Translations under genes and position numbers: made by a program | The notes under the pieces: generated by a model | The model's input: only the letters and a program-made list of their open reading frames with translations | What the model was told of the DNA's origin: nothing | Databases searched by the model: none | Shown here: positions 34,677 through 42,924 of the stretch, in pieces | Position numbering within the stretch: position 1 is the first letter of the stretch | Layout: the number at the start of each line of letters is the position of its first letter | Source of the DNA: Nostoc foliaceum FACHB-393 | GTDB lineage: Bacteria; Cyanobacteriota; Cyanobacteriia; Cyanobacteriales; Nostocaceae | Direction of reading: 5' to 3' | NCBI RefSeq assembly: GCF_014698505.1 | Contig: NZ_JACJTD010000014.1 | Span: forward strand, 103,670 to 167,669 | Length of the DNA stretch: 64,000 bases

Positions 34677-34795
34677 CGCCTTCCTTACTTGCAGCAGCAG
34701 CCCAATGAGGTGCATTTCCAGCCTATGGCTGGAAACGAGGTTTTAAAGGAGTTTTAGCTTAATTTGACGCGTATAACAGGTATTGCGCCCCTATA
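34677..34795 (+). repeat. dispersed intergenic repeat, copy B
   Basis: Second copy of the 20211-20315 element, with the same block order and the TTTCCAGCC...GGCTGGAAA hairpin. It ends at the stop of the convergent glutathione transferase gene. Confidence 0.6.
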
Positions 34796-34796
34796 A

Positions 34797-35354
34797 TTAA
34801 GACCGTCCGCCAACACTTTTTTGAAATGCTGGACGCTCAGATAACTGCTTCATATATTTCAACACTTCTGGGTAGGAACTGAGGTCTAGTTTTAGCATGA
34901 TGGGAATGTAATTCAGAATAGATCCCACTGCCACATCAGCAACAGTGAACTCATCGCCAAGCAAAAAAGGTTGCTTACTGAAAATTTCATTTAACGGAGT
35001 CAACAAGCGGGGCATTTCCCGCTCCCGGCTGGCTTCTAGAAAAATTCCTGGCCCAAGGGTAGCATTGGCAAACGACACCCATTGGGAGAATAGAGCACGT
35101 TCTTGGAGTGAAAATGGATTTTTACCGTATTTATCGGCAAGATACAGCAAAATTGCCCCAGATTCCCAAAGCTGAAAATCCCCGTCAACAATTGCTGGAA
35201 CTTTGCCAACTGGGTTTATTGCCAAATATTCAGGTTTGAGGTGTTCACCAGCCTGCATATCGAGCTTGACGAATTCGTAGGGAACTCCTAGTTCCTCTAA
35301 ATACCAGTGAACAATTGATGCTCGACTACGAGCACCGCCGTAAAGTTTGAGCAT
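34797..35354 (-). CDS. glutathione S-transferase family protein
   Basis: A 185-residue cytosolic protein. The N-terminal thioredoxin-like domain has LYGGARSRASIVHWYLEELGVPYE and the cis-Pro GKVPAIVDGD near residue 52, followed by the ESGAILLYLADKYG helix that binds glutathione. The helical C-terminal domain (85-180) has the N-capping DEFTVADVAVGSIL. Length is slightly short for the family. It is separated by 6 bp from the upstream conserved gene, so the two are probably co-transcribed. Confidence 0.88.
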   Translation of the reverse strand: MLKLYGGARSRASIVHWYLEELGVPYEFVKLDMQAGEHLKPEYLAINPVGKVPAIVDGDFQLWESGAILLYLADKYGKNPFSLQERALFSQWVSFANATLGPGIFLEASREREMPRLLTPLNEIFSKQPFLLGDEFTVADVAVGSILNYIPIMLKLDLSSYPEVLKYMKQLSERPAFQKSVGGRS

Positions 35355-35360
35355 AATTAC

Positions 35361-35825
35361 TTAAAGAACTTTGTGAGTGTGAGAATGCTGTTTAACGTTG
35401 TCTTCTTTGGTGACAACTCTAGCGGCATTTAATACCCGCTTGCGCTCAATGGAATACTTAAATTCAGTGTAGTTTGTACCTAAGGGAATTAAAGATTTTG
35501 CAGATTCACGACGTTTGTAGGTACGAGCTGCTGCAAATGCCCGTGGTACAAATTCCTCTCCAAACTGAGCCGAATCTGGGAAACCATCTGGCAACAATGG
35601 TGAATCGCCATCCAGCACAGATCCCAAAGTTGTTGCATGAGCCAGCTTATAGGAGGTAGGGATACCCTTTAAAAGCGCTTCCAAAGCGGCAGAGGGAATC
35701 GGTTCTATAACTTCGATTTGATAAACTTCTCCATCTTCTTTGACGAAGCAGGTTGCCAAACCGATAACAATGTAATCATCGGTTGCTAAATCAGGGGCAT
35801 TAGGATAGGAAATTGCAGTTGTCAT
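35361..35825 (-). CDS. conserved cyanobacterial hypothetical protein
   Basis: A 154-residue soluble protein starting with MTTAISYPNAPDL (ATG at 35825, preferred over the TTG five codons upstream). It contains VIGLATCFVKEDGEVYQIEVIEPIPSAALEALL-like strands and a basic, His-containing tail (KQHSHTHKVL). I take it as cyanobacteria-specific from its style but cannot name a family. It precedes the GST gene by only 6 bp, suggesting a shared operon. Confidence 0.6.
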   Translation of the reverse strand: MTTAISYPNAPDLATDDYIVIGLATCFVKEDGEVYQIEVIEPIPSAALEALLKGIPTSYKLAHATTLGSVLDGDSPLLPDGFPDSAQFGEEFVPRAFAAARTYKRRESAKSLIPLGTNYTEFKYSIERKRVLNAARVVTKEDNVKQHSHTHKVL

Positions 35826-36231
35826 CGGAAAATTTCTCAAAACTTAAAAATTAAATCTAGATACTGGGGCAAGTGGCTCATGAGGCATGGGTTATTCTCC
35901 TTGTCTCTCTTGTCCCTATGTTCTCTTTCTCATCTCTAAAGAACCGCTTGTTGGCATTCTACCAATTTGTCGCTCTCACTACTTGACTAGTCTTGGAGAT
36001 TAACATCTGCTATTTCTGGAATTCACCTTGGGGATGAAGTATTCATGATTAGGTTTGAGGATTAATTGTTTGTTTAGGGCGTAAATTTATCTTGTACCAC
36101 TGGGTTAAGTTCTCTCTTGAGATGGCTTCTAAGTAACCCTGAATACTTTAAAAATAGTCATAGTGGTAAAACCACCCGTAGACAAAAATTAGAATTTAAT
36201 TTCAAAAAGCAGGGATTTCAGGCAGGGAAAG
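35826..36231. other. divergent intergenic spacer
   Basis: Promoter region for the minus-strand pair and for the TPR gene. TTCTCTTTCTCATCTC-type pyrimidine runs lie near 35930. No gene is seen. Confidence 0.45.
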
Positions 36232-36957
36232 ATGAATATTCACTCGTTTTTAGCTGATGGTGACCAGCAAAATAACCAATCTAAATATGTCTTAACTAGT
36301 ACAAATAAATTACCAAAGCAGAGGATAAATGACACAAGCGCATCTACTTTAGGGGATAGCTACTTACGCTCTTGTGCTTTAAGGTTGGCTCAACAAGGAG
36401 ATTATACAGAGGCGATCGCAACCTTAACCCAACTAATTTCCCGCCATCCCCACAATGCCGTTGATTACAACAACCGAGGGCTGATTTATTTTCAAGGTGG
36501 TGAAAGGCAAAAAGCGCTTTTCGACTATAACACCGCCCTCAAACTTAATCCCTATTTGGCTAGTGCTTATAATAATCGGGCAAATTACTACGCAGCTTGT
36601 GGAGAATTAGCAGCAGCACTTGCCGATTACGATCAAGCGATTGATTTCAATCCTCGCTATGTCCGGGCGTGGATTAACAGAGGCATTACCTGGCGTGATT
36701 TGGGGCAATATGAGGAGGCAATTGAGAATTTTGAGGTAGCACTGCTTTTCGGTCAGCTAGAAGGTCATATCTGGGCTGAACGCGGCAGGACTTACCATCT
36801 TTGGGGCGACTGGAATTGTGCGATCGCTGATTATCGTCGCGCCCTCACTCAACTGCCTTCTCTCGAAAGAACTAGGGACGTTACTGGTTCTCGCTTGCGT
36901 TTACAAATCGAAAATTGGCTAAACGATTTGTTATCTCCTGAGCGTCCTATTTGGTAG
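36232..36957 (+). CDS. tetratricopeptide-repeat protein
   Basis: A 241-residue protein with about four TPR motifs between residues 45 and 215 (for example DYNNRGLIYFQGGERQKAL, AYNNRANYYAACGELAAAL and AWINRGITWRDLGQYEEAI). There is no signal peptide. TPR arrays are protein-protein scaffolds; in cyanobacteria many serve photosystem assembly. The N-terminal 40 residues are polar. Partner unknown. Confidence 0.85.
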   Translation: MNIHSFLADGDQQNNQSKYVLTSTNKLPKQRINDTSASTLGDSYLRSCALRLAQQGDYTEAIATLTQLISRHPHNAVDYNNRGLIYFQGGERQKALFDYNTALKLNPYLASAYNNRANYYAACGELAAALADYDQAIDFNPRYVRAWINRGITWRDLGQYEEAIENFEVALLFGQLEGHIWAERGRTYHLWGDWNCAIADYRRALTQLPSLERTRDVTGSRLRLQIENWLNDLLSPERPIW

Positions 36958-37176
36958 ATTAGTCCTTCTGGGGGATTCAAAATTCAAAATAAATTATTAA
37001 ATTTTGAATTGGAGTTTAGTGACGCTGTATCGTTAATGACTAATAGATGATAACTACATAGCTATTCAAAAATTAGCTATTAACCATTATTTATTAGCAA
37101 TAATATAAATTAACACCCGGTTTGTACGTAGCCAGAATCACAAGAAACCTAAATAATCCCAAATTAGCTATTTGTC

Positions 37177-37587
37177 TTAGGGTGATGACTCTGTTTGTTC
37201 ATTTTCTCGGCGATCTGGATTCATCAACACGACCCGACGCTGGCTGGGATCAAATCGATATCCCTGTTGTTGCATAATACTTTTAGTTTGCTGAGGATCG
37301 AAGTTACGGCTAAATTCCGTCTGCAAATTATTGACATGTCCTTCCATCAGCTTGACTTCAGTACTAATTTCTCGCAACTTTTCTTGCTGTGACCAGTGAT
37401 AAGGTAAAAGTTGTGTTAAGGCAGATGCTGCAATGGCTGTAATCACAACATTGACCGCTATTTTGGCTGTGCTTTCCAGCGCCATCACCTGGTAAGAACG
37501 TTGACGAAGATGCCGCTTTGGTCGAGGAATGACCCGGCGTTTTTGTATAGGTTGTAACGGTGGTCTAGATGGTTGAATCGCGTTCAT
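37177..37587 (-). CDS. conserved cyanobacterial membrane-associated protein
   Basis: A 136-residue protein with a basic N terminus (RRVIPRPKRHLRQR), one transmembrane segment near residues 45-62 (AVNVVITAIAASALTQLL) and a helical, coiled-coil-like region (REISTEVKLMEGHVNNL) toward a polar tail. The positive-inside rule places the N terminus in the cytoplasm. I infer a small thylakoid or plasma-membrane protein; the partner is unknown. Confidence 0.6.
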   Translation of the reverse strand: MNAIQPSRPPLQPIQKRRVIPRPKRHLRQRSYQVMALESTAKIAVNVVITAIAASALTQLLPYHWSQQEKLREISTEVKLMEGHVNNLQTEFSRNFDPQQTKSIMQQQGYRFDPSQRRVVLMNPDRRENEQTESSP

Positions 37588-37839
37588 GATGCTAAAAGAT
37601 AACCTCGCTTAATGAAGGGAAGCACTGTAAAAGCCCTCTGGCGCTAATTACTGCTTGATTTAGCTGTCATATTACTTCATTTTTTTGAAATAGCTACAAG
37701 TGTTGCACCGGTTAAAAAATAACCTGGCTTACGTAAGTGCTAGTTTCGTAGCTACTTATGGCATAAAGCCGCAAGCAACTGGAAATTGCACCCCGTACTG
37801 CCAGGATTATTAGCTTTTTAACTGTGTCACATCGTAGCG

Positions 37840-37971
37840 TTATTTGTAAAGTTCTGTGGCTAATCGCCAAGCTAGAACTCCTGGGATCAGTGCCACAACT
37901 AGAGCGATGTAGACTTGAGTATCCGAGATGGAAGATATCTGAGCAATGTACAGAGTATCTAAGATAGGCAT
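37840..37971 (-). CDS. psaM: photosystem I subunit XII (PsaM), extended form
   Basis: A 43-codon gene, shorter than typical gene-finder cut-offs. The last 30 residues (ISDTQVYIALVVALIPGVLAWRLATELYK, from about residue 15) match PsaM, a single-helix subunit near the trimerisation side of photosystem I; canonical PsaM is about 30-31 residues. GGAGG lies about nine bases before the ATG at 37971. Here a 12-13 residue extension (MPILDTLYIAQI) precedes it. The extension mirrors the start of the core: ILDT.LYIA against ISDTQVYIA, and ATCT..GATACT...TACAT.GCT in the DNA of both parts, so it looks like a tandem duplication. No other photosystem gene is adjacent. Confidence 0.85.
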   Translation of the reverse strand: MPILDTLYIAQISSISDTQVYIALVVALIPGVLAWRLATELYK

Positions 37972-38129
37972 GGCTGAAAACCTCCTAACCTGAATAGATT
38001 TTGAACAGTTCGTTTACTACTTTTCCTTGTTTTGCCAAGATTGTGGAATATCTTGTTACAAGATGCAACAAAAGCAGTTATTGGTCAGTAGCCATTAGTT
38101 AATTCTCCATTAGAAAAATTTATAAAAAT

Positions 38130-39401
38130 ATGAATTTGTATTTGGGTATCGACTTCGGCACTTCTGGCGCACGCGGTGTGGTGATTGACGAGGAAGCCTC
38201 TTGTATTCAGGCTGAGGTACGATATCCCTTCCAGGACTCACCAGCCGCCGTTACGCCAAAAATTTGGCAGGAGGCTTTGTTTATGCTGGTGGAACAAATA
38301 CCTGACCAATTGCGGCGAAAAATTAAAGCGATCGCAATTAATGGTACTTCTTCCACCGTCTTGCTGGTCGATGCTGTGGGCAATCCAACAGATGCACCAT
38401 TGCTGTATAACGATGCGCGGGGATCATTGGTGCTAGAGCATTTGAGGAGTATAGCACCCCCTAATCATACCGTATTGAGTGCCACCTCCAGCCTAGCCAA
38501 ACTTTTGTGGATGAGGCAATTACCCTCTTTTAGTGAAGCTAGATATTTCTTGCATCAAGCAGATTGGCTGGCGTTTCTCTTACATGGACAGTTGGGGATT
38601 AGCGATTACCATAATGCTTTAAAGCTGGGTTATGACGTAGAAGAGTTGAAATACCCAGAATGGCTAGAAAAGCTGCAAATACCGATTCAGCTACCCAAAG
38701 TTTTATCTCCTGGGACTCCGATTGCAGAATTACACCCTGAAATTGCGGACAAATTCGGTTTCCGCCGTGATTGTCTGGTGTGTGCAGGTACAACTGATAG
38801 TATTGCGGCTTTTCTCGCCAGTGGGGCAAAACTACCTGGTGAAGCCGTGACTTCCCTTGGTTCAACGTTGGTACTAAAGTTGTTAAGTCGTACCCGTGTA
38901 GAAGATGCCAGATATGGGATTTACAGCCATCGGTTGGGGGATTTGTGGCTGACTGGTGGTGCTTCTAATACTGGAGGTGCAGTACTCAAGCAATTTTTCA
39001 CAAACGCTGAGTTAGAAAGCCTTAGCCGGGAGATTGATCCATCAAAAGCTAGCGATTTAGATTATTATCCGCTGTTGAAGGCAGGCGATCGCTTTCCGAT
39101 TAATGATCCTAACCTCCCCCCACGATTGGAACCACGCCCAGATCATCCAGGAGAATTTTTGCATGGGTTGTTAGAAAGCATTGCCCGCATAGAAGCACGA
39201 GGGTATGAATTATTACAACAAATGGGCGCAGACAAATTGAGCCGTGTTTATACTGCTGGTGGTGGCGCGGCGAATGACACTTGGACTGCGATTAGGGCAC
39301 GTCATTTGCAAGTTCCTGTCGTAGCGTCAGTATACACAGAAGCTGCTTATGGGACGGCGCTGTTGGCGATGGGGGACGGAAGAAGGGATGAACAAGACTA
39401 A
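38130..39401 (+). CDS. FGGY-family sugar kinase, probably D-ribulose kinase
   Basis: A 423-residue kinase. GIDFGTSGARGVVID opens the ATP-binding actin-like fold; INGTSSTVLLVD near 70 and CAGTTDSIAAFLASG near 225 carry the catalytic Asp; TAGGGAANDTWTAIRA near 385 completes the ATP site. It is shorter than xylulokinase/ribulokinase (over 480 residues) and matches the compact cyanobacterial and plant D-ribulose kinase type, which makes D-ribulose 5-phosphate. It stands alone. Confidence 0.8.
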   Translation: MNLYLGIDFGTSGARGVVIDEEASCIQAEVRYPFQDSPAAVTPKIWQEALFMLVEQIPDQLRRKIKAIAINGTSSTVLLVDAVGNPTDAPLLYNDARGSLVLEHLRSIAPPNHTVLSATSSLAKLLWMRQLPSFSEARYFLHQADWLAFLLHGQLGISDYHNALKLGYDVEELKYPEWLEKLQIPIQLPKVLSPGTPIAELHPEIADKFGFRRDCLVCAGTTDSIAAFLASGAKLPGEAVTSLGSTLVLKLLSRTRVEDARYGIYSHRLGDLWLTGGASNTGGAVLKQFFTNAELESLSREIDPSKASDLDYYPLLKAGDRFPINDPNLPPRLEPRPDHPGEFLHGLLESIARIEARGYELLQQMGADKLSRVYTAGGGAANDTWTAIRARHLQVPVVASVYTEAAYGTALLAMGDGRRDEQD

Positions 39402-39584
39402 TTGTGTAACTATCTTTTCATAGATATTTTATAAATCAGTATCTATCCTAGTGACAATCGACATATCTCGGCCGATACTGGGATGATTAGATACCGGACT
39501 ATAGGATTCCAGGTTCATCATCTGGGCAGCTATTCGGGGATGGGTGCTTCGCCACAAGCGAATGTCATCTATCCCCTTTACTAT

Positions 39585-40802
39585 TTATTGGTGTGATTCT
39601 GAGGGGATTAGGAGTAAAAGGTTTTTTAAGAAAGTTTGACCTGCGCGATCAAGATTATCATCTAGGGAAAAGGTGAGGCTGCGGACTCGAATTTCGTCAC
39701 TTTTAATATCTAGTGCCTGTGTCAAGTCTTTGGGGTATATCAAAAAGGCTTGCTTGCATTTTGTTGTGTTGGCGTAGCTGATCATTTGATGAATATCTGT
39801 ATTTCCTGCCTGTTCGGGGGCTTTATACTTTGTATCCAAAACCGCTATTGTTTTGCCAGTATCAGCATCACACAGTAATATATCTATATTGAAGTGCCGA
39901 TTTTGACTAATTTCTATTGGATGTTGCTGTTTGAAAAAATAGCCTTGTGGCGTGTTTTTCTTAAGCCATTCTGCAACGAAAAGTTCATATAAATGTGCCA
40001 TATCGGCGAGAAAGGGTAGGGTTTTGTAATTTCCCCTTTTATGACTGGGACTACTATTTTCTAAAAACAATCTACATAAATTATGTAATAGTTCATAGTC
40101 TGGATTGAGGCGATTATACTGTCTGGCGATACAATCTTCTGCGCTACAAGGTTGCAGCGTTACTAATCCTTGTAGAGCGTGATAAGCTTTTCGTACTGTT
40201 GGTGATACTCTTTCTGAACATAAACTGCTAAGACCAATGATATAAAGCGTCCATGCCAGGATTTGATTTTCTTTAACATCAGCCGTATGTTCTTCGTAAT
40301 TGCATTTAAGTTTAACATTCCACGGCTTTTGAATTATCTGTTGCACATCTAGCCTTCCCCGCACATAATAAAGCTGCTGTATTTTAGGCAAATAAGTACG
40401 ATATAATCCTTTACGGCATCGCTCTAAAATTTTATCGGCTAAGATATGAGCCAGATTTTTATAAAAGTCCTCTAGAGATTCACAATTCATCAGCCCTTCC
40501 AGAAAGCGAAACCCTTTTAAGTTGTAGGCATATTCCAGCATTCCAAAGAGGTTTTGGATAGGCACTTTCGGATTTATTTTTAGATGCAATTTAGGAGTTA
40601 CAGGAATGTAACCTACCCATCCTTTAGCTTTCAGTTTCCAATATCCTTTCGTTGTATAGGTAGGAAATTCTATATCTACTTGTGTTTTGTATTTCTCATA
40701 TAACTCAACCCCGGCTGAATAGGGTATTTCATCAAGTGTAAATGATTTATTTTCGTATTCTGTAATTTCAATAATTCTTAGTTTTGCTGGGTTTATATCC
40801 AT
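39585..40802 (-). CDS. mcrC: McrC-like restriction endonuclease subunit
   Basis: The 405-residue nuclease partner of McrB. The N-terminal part and the middle (YVRGRLDVQQIIQKPW near 140) match 5-methylcytosine-specific McrC, and the PD-(D/E)XK nuclease lies near residues 300-323 (HFNIDILL, then VLDTKYKAP). In McrBC the pair cuts DNA carrying modified cytosine, or foreign DNA in other variants. Its first 10 bases overlap the end of mcrB, the usual translational coupling. It is the last gene of the four-gene operon. Confidence 0.88.
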   Translation of the reverse strand: MDINPAKLRIIEITEYENKSFTLDEIPYSAGVELYEKYKTQVDIEFPTYTTKGYWKLKAKGWVGYIPVTPKLHLKINPKVPIQNLFGMLEYAYNLKGFRFLEGLMNCESLEDFYKNLAHILADKILERCRKGLYRTYLPKIQQLYYVRGRLDVQQIIQKPWNVKLKCNYEEHTADVKENQILAWTLYIIGLSSLCSERVSPTVRKAYHALQGLVTLQPCSAEDCIARQYNRLNPDYELLHNLCRLFLENSSPSHKRGNYKTLPFLADMAHLYELFVAEWLKKNTPQGYFFKQQHPIEISQNRHFNIDILLCDADTGKTIAVLDTKYKAPEQAGNTDIHQMISYANTTKCKQAFLIYPKDLTQALDIKSDEIRVRSLTFSLDDNLDRAGQTFLKNLLLLIPSESHQ

Positions 40803-42382
40803 AGTTGAACCTGATCCTTGATTTTATCCCAGCGAAATTGATCTACTTTTTCTAGCTGGTTAAAAAAGTACTCTTCTAAATATGGCTCAATTTCCATGCG
40901 CCATATATCTTCTATATCTTCACGTAGGTTGTCTGTTAAAAAAAATGAAATACCAATTTCGTAGTTTTTATCTGCGATCGCCTGATTTAATTGCTGTAAA
41001 ATCTTAACTAATCCCTCTACTCTAAAACCTGTTTTTAGGTGATACCGTCGCAGTACATCATAGTTTGGACGAAGTTCAATAAACGCAAAGCGGCGACGAA
41101 GTGCATGATCTATATTGGCAATAGACCTGTCTGCTGTATTCATTGTGCCAATAATGCGGACATTTTTCGGGATGCGAAACCTATTACCGCCAGCTAGTGG
41201 AATTTCTTTGTCCCGATACTCAAGCAAGTACATTAATTCACCAAAAACCTGTGCAAGATTAGCACGGTTGATTTCATCGAGAATTAGAACACAAGTATCT
41301 TCACGAGACTCAGCTTTTTTACAAAATTCTAAAAATCTTCCTGGAACCAGTGGATATGCTAATATTCCATTTTGACTTTGAGGACGGATGCCTTGAATGA
41401 AATCTTCATAAGAGTATGCTGGATGAAATTGTACTAGTTCCGAAAAACCATCACTACCGCCGATTAAGTGTTTTGCAAGTTTTTCAGCTATGAAAGTTTT
41501 GCCTGTTCCAGGTGAACCATATAAAATTGCTTGACCTTTACGATTAATTGTACGTATCCAGCTTTTTATTATTGTTTCGTTAAGACCTATTTCTTCAGTA
41601 AGTTGAGACAAAGTATATTCTGGGGGCTTAATTTCTTTACTCCAATAAGTAGTATTTTTGAGGTTGTAATTGCTGAAGTCATATTTCTTCACCTCTACAA
41701 GCCAATGAGAAAACATATCAAATAAGTCATCATCTCGCAAAGCTGGCACACCTGGTTGGTGCATCACTTTAGCAAATTCTTTAATTAGTTTGTGTCCTGT
41801 ACTGTTGGCTGCTGGATAATCTGTTAGCTTTGGTTTATGGTCTGTATTGGCAAAATAGTTGATTACTCGCAGCAATTTATTGTTAATCAAAAGAAATTCA
41901 TCTGGTCGAAGGCTGTTAAGGACAGGGGTGAGTATTTCCGTTTGGAAATCCTTAGAATAGGGTATCTGTGAAAATTCTTTACAAGCTGCTGATAATTTCT
42001 CTGGATTATCATTGCAGCAACGAACAAAATTCCAAATTGCAAGATAAATTTGTCGCCAGTCTTCGGGTTTTACCCATATTGATCCTTCATACAATTCTTT
42101 TATATCTTTCGTTACAGATGAAGCAACATGAATCCAAGCGCCCCTTTGAGGATTTTTGGTATTGTTATCATAAGGTAGCAACAGAGGTAGTAACAATGAT
42201 TCTGTCACGTTTTCTCCAGAGTCTGTTGCTGCTGCAATCGCTTCAAAATTACGACGTCTCTGCTGACGCTGCTGAGTATATGAGTTTGTATGACTTATCC
42301 CAGATGTTGTATAAGGATATGAGATTACGAATTCCTGAAACAACCTCACAAATTCAGATTTATTGTCAGCTAACATTATCAT
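40793..42382 (-). CDS. mcrB: McrB-like AAA+ GTPase subunit
   Basis: A 529-residue motor of the restriction complex. Walker A is GSPGTGKT near residue 290, Walker B LILDEINRA near 372, and the family GTP-binding signature MNTADRSIANID lies near 412. The N-terminal 250 residues are a DNA-recognition or specificity module that I do not recognise as the DUF3578 type of E. coli McrB, so the modified base or target may differ. It lies between the ASCH gene (55 bp upstream) and mcrC (10-bp overlap). A HIP1 octamer is present in this gene. Confidence 0.88.
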   Translation of the reverse strand: MIMLADNKSEFVRLFQEFVISYPYTTSGISHTNSYTQQRQQRRRNFEAIAAATDSGENVTESLLLPLLLPYDNNTKNPQRGAWIHVASSVTKDIKELYEGSIWVKPEDWRQIYLAIWNFVRCCNDNPEKLSAACKEFSQIPYSKDFQTEILTPVLNSLRPDEFLLINNKLLRVINYFANTDHKPKLTDYPAANSTGHKLIKEFAKVMHQPGVPALRDDDLFDMFSHWLVEVKKYDFSNYNLKNTTYWSKEIKPPEYTLSQLTEEIGLNETIIKSWIRTINRKGQAILYGSPGTGKTFIAEKLAKHLIGGSDGFSELVQFHPAYSYEDFIQGIRPQSQNGILAYPLVPGRFLEFCKKAESREDTCVLILDEINRANLAQVFGELMYLLEYRDKEIPLAGGNRFRIPKNVRIIGTMNTADRSIANIDHALRRRFAFIELRPNYDVLRRYHLKTGFRVEGLVKILQQLNQAIADKNYEIGISFFLTDNLREDIEDIWRMEIEPYLEEYFFNQLEKVDQFRWDKIKDQVQLWI

Positions 42383-42437
42383 TAATAAACTTCAGGTTAG
42401 TTGGTACATAATTTATTTATAATTAAAATAAATATAT

Positions 42438-42914
42438 TTATTCAGATGAAGAACTAATTGTTATGTTTTGCATCATAGATTCAAACATCTTGAACTCACT
42501 TTCCTTTAAGTAACGATAACTTTGCGGAGGCCGAAATTCTGGTATTTTCTCTCTTAGTTGTGTTAACTCAATAGGATCTGGTAAGGTTTTGATATTTTTC
42601 ACAAAAATACCAACCATTACTGAAGCACCATCATAATAACTTTGAAATTCTTTAGAACTAATTCCCGCTATATTTTTGACCTGTTTCCAAAATTCATTTA
42701 AGTCTTTTGGTAATTTTTTAATTTCCATTTGAGTAATATACTTTACTTCAAATGAACCTACTAAAGCTTTTTTGGGAGATGAGACATAGACTAAAACTAA
42801 GTCATCCATATTTAATCGAGAGCGAACACGACGGAGTTCTACTTGTTTTTTTCCAGAAAATATTTTTTCTGCATACTTAGGTTTGATTGACAATAAAAGG
42901 ATGTTACTAGGCAT
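42438..42914 (-). CDS. ASCH/PUA-like domain protein
   Basis: A 158-residue protein. The start (LLSIKPKYAEKIFSGKKQVE then LRR) is the ASCH-domain signature, a PUA-like fold that binds RNA or modified nucleotides. The C-terminal third (RPPQSYRYLKESEFKMFESM) is helical. It lies 10 bp after the GNAT-PIN gene and 55 bp before mcrB on the same strand, so it belongs to the operon. I infer a reader of modified nucleic acid, or an antitoxin-like partner of the PIN protein. Confidence 0.78.
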   Translation of the reverse strand: MPSNILLLSIKPKYAEKIFSGKKQVELRRVRSRLNMDDLVLVYVSSPKKALVGSFEVKYITQMEIKKLPKDLNEFWKQVKNIAGISSKEFQSYYDGASVMVGIFVKNIKTLPDPIELTQLREKIPEFRPPQSYRYLKESEFKMFESMMQNITISSSSE

Positions 42915-42924
42915 GAAAGTTTAT

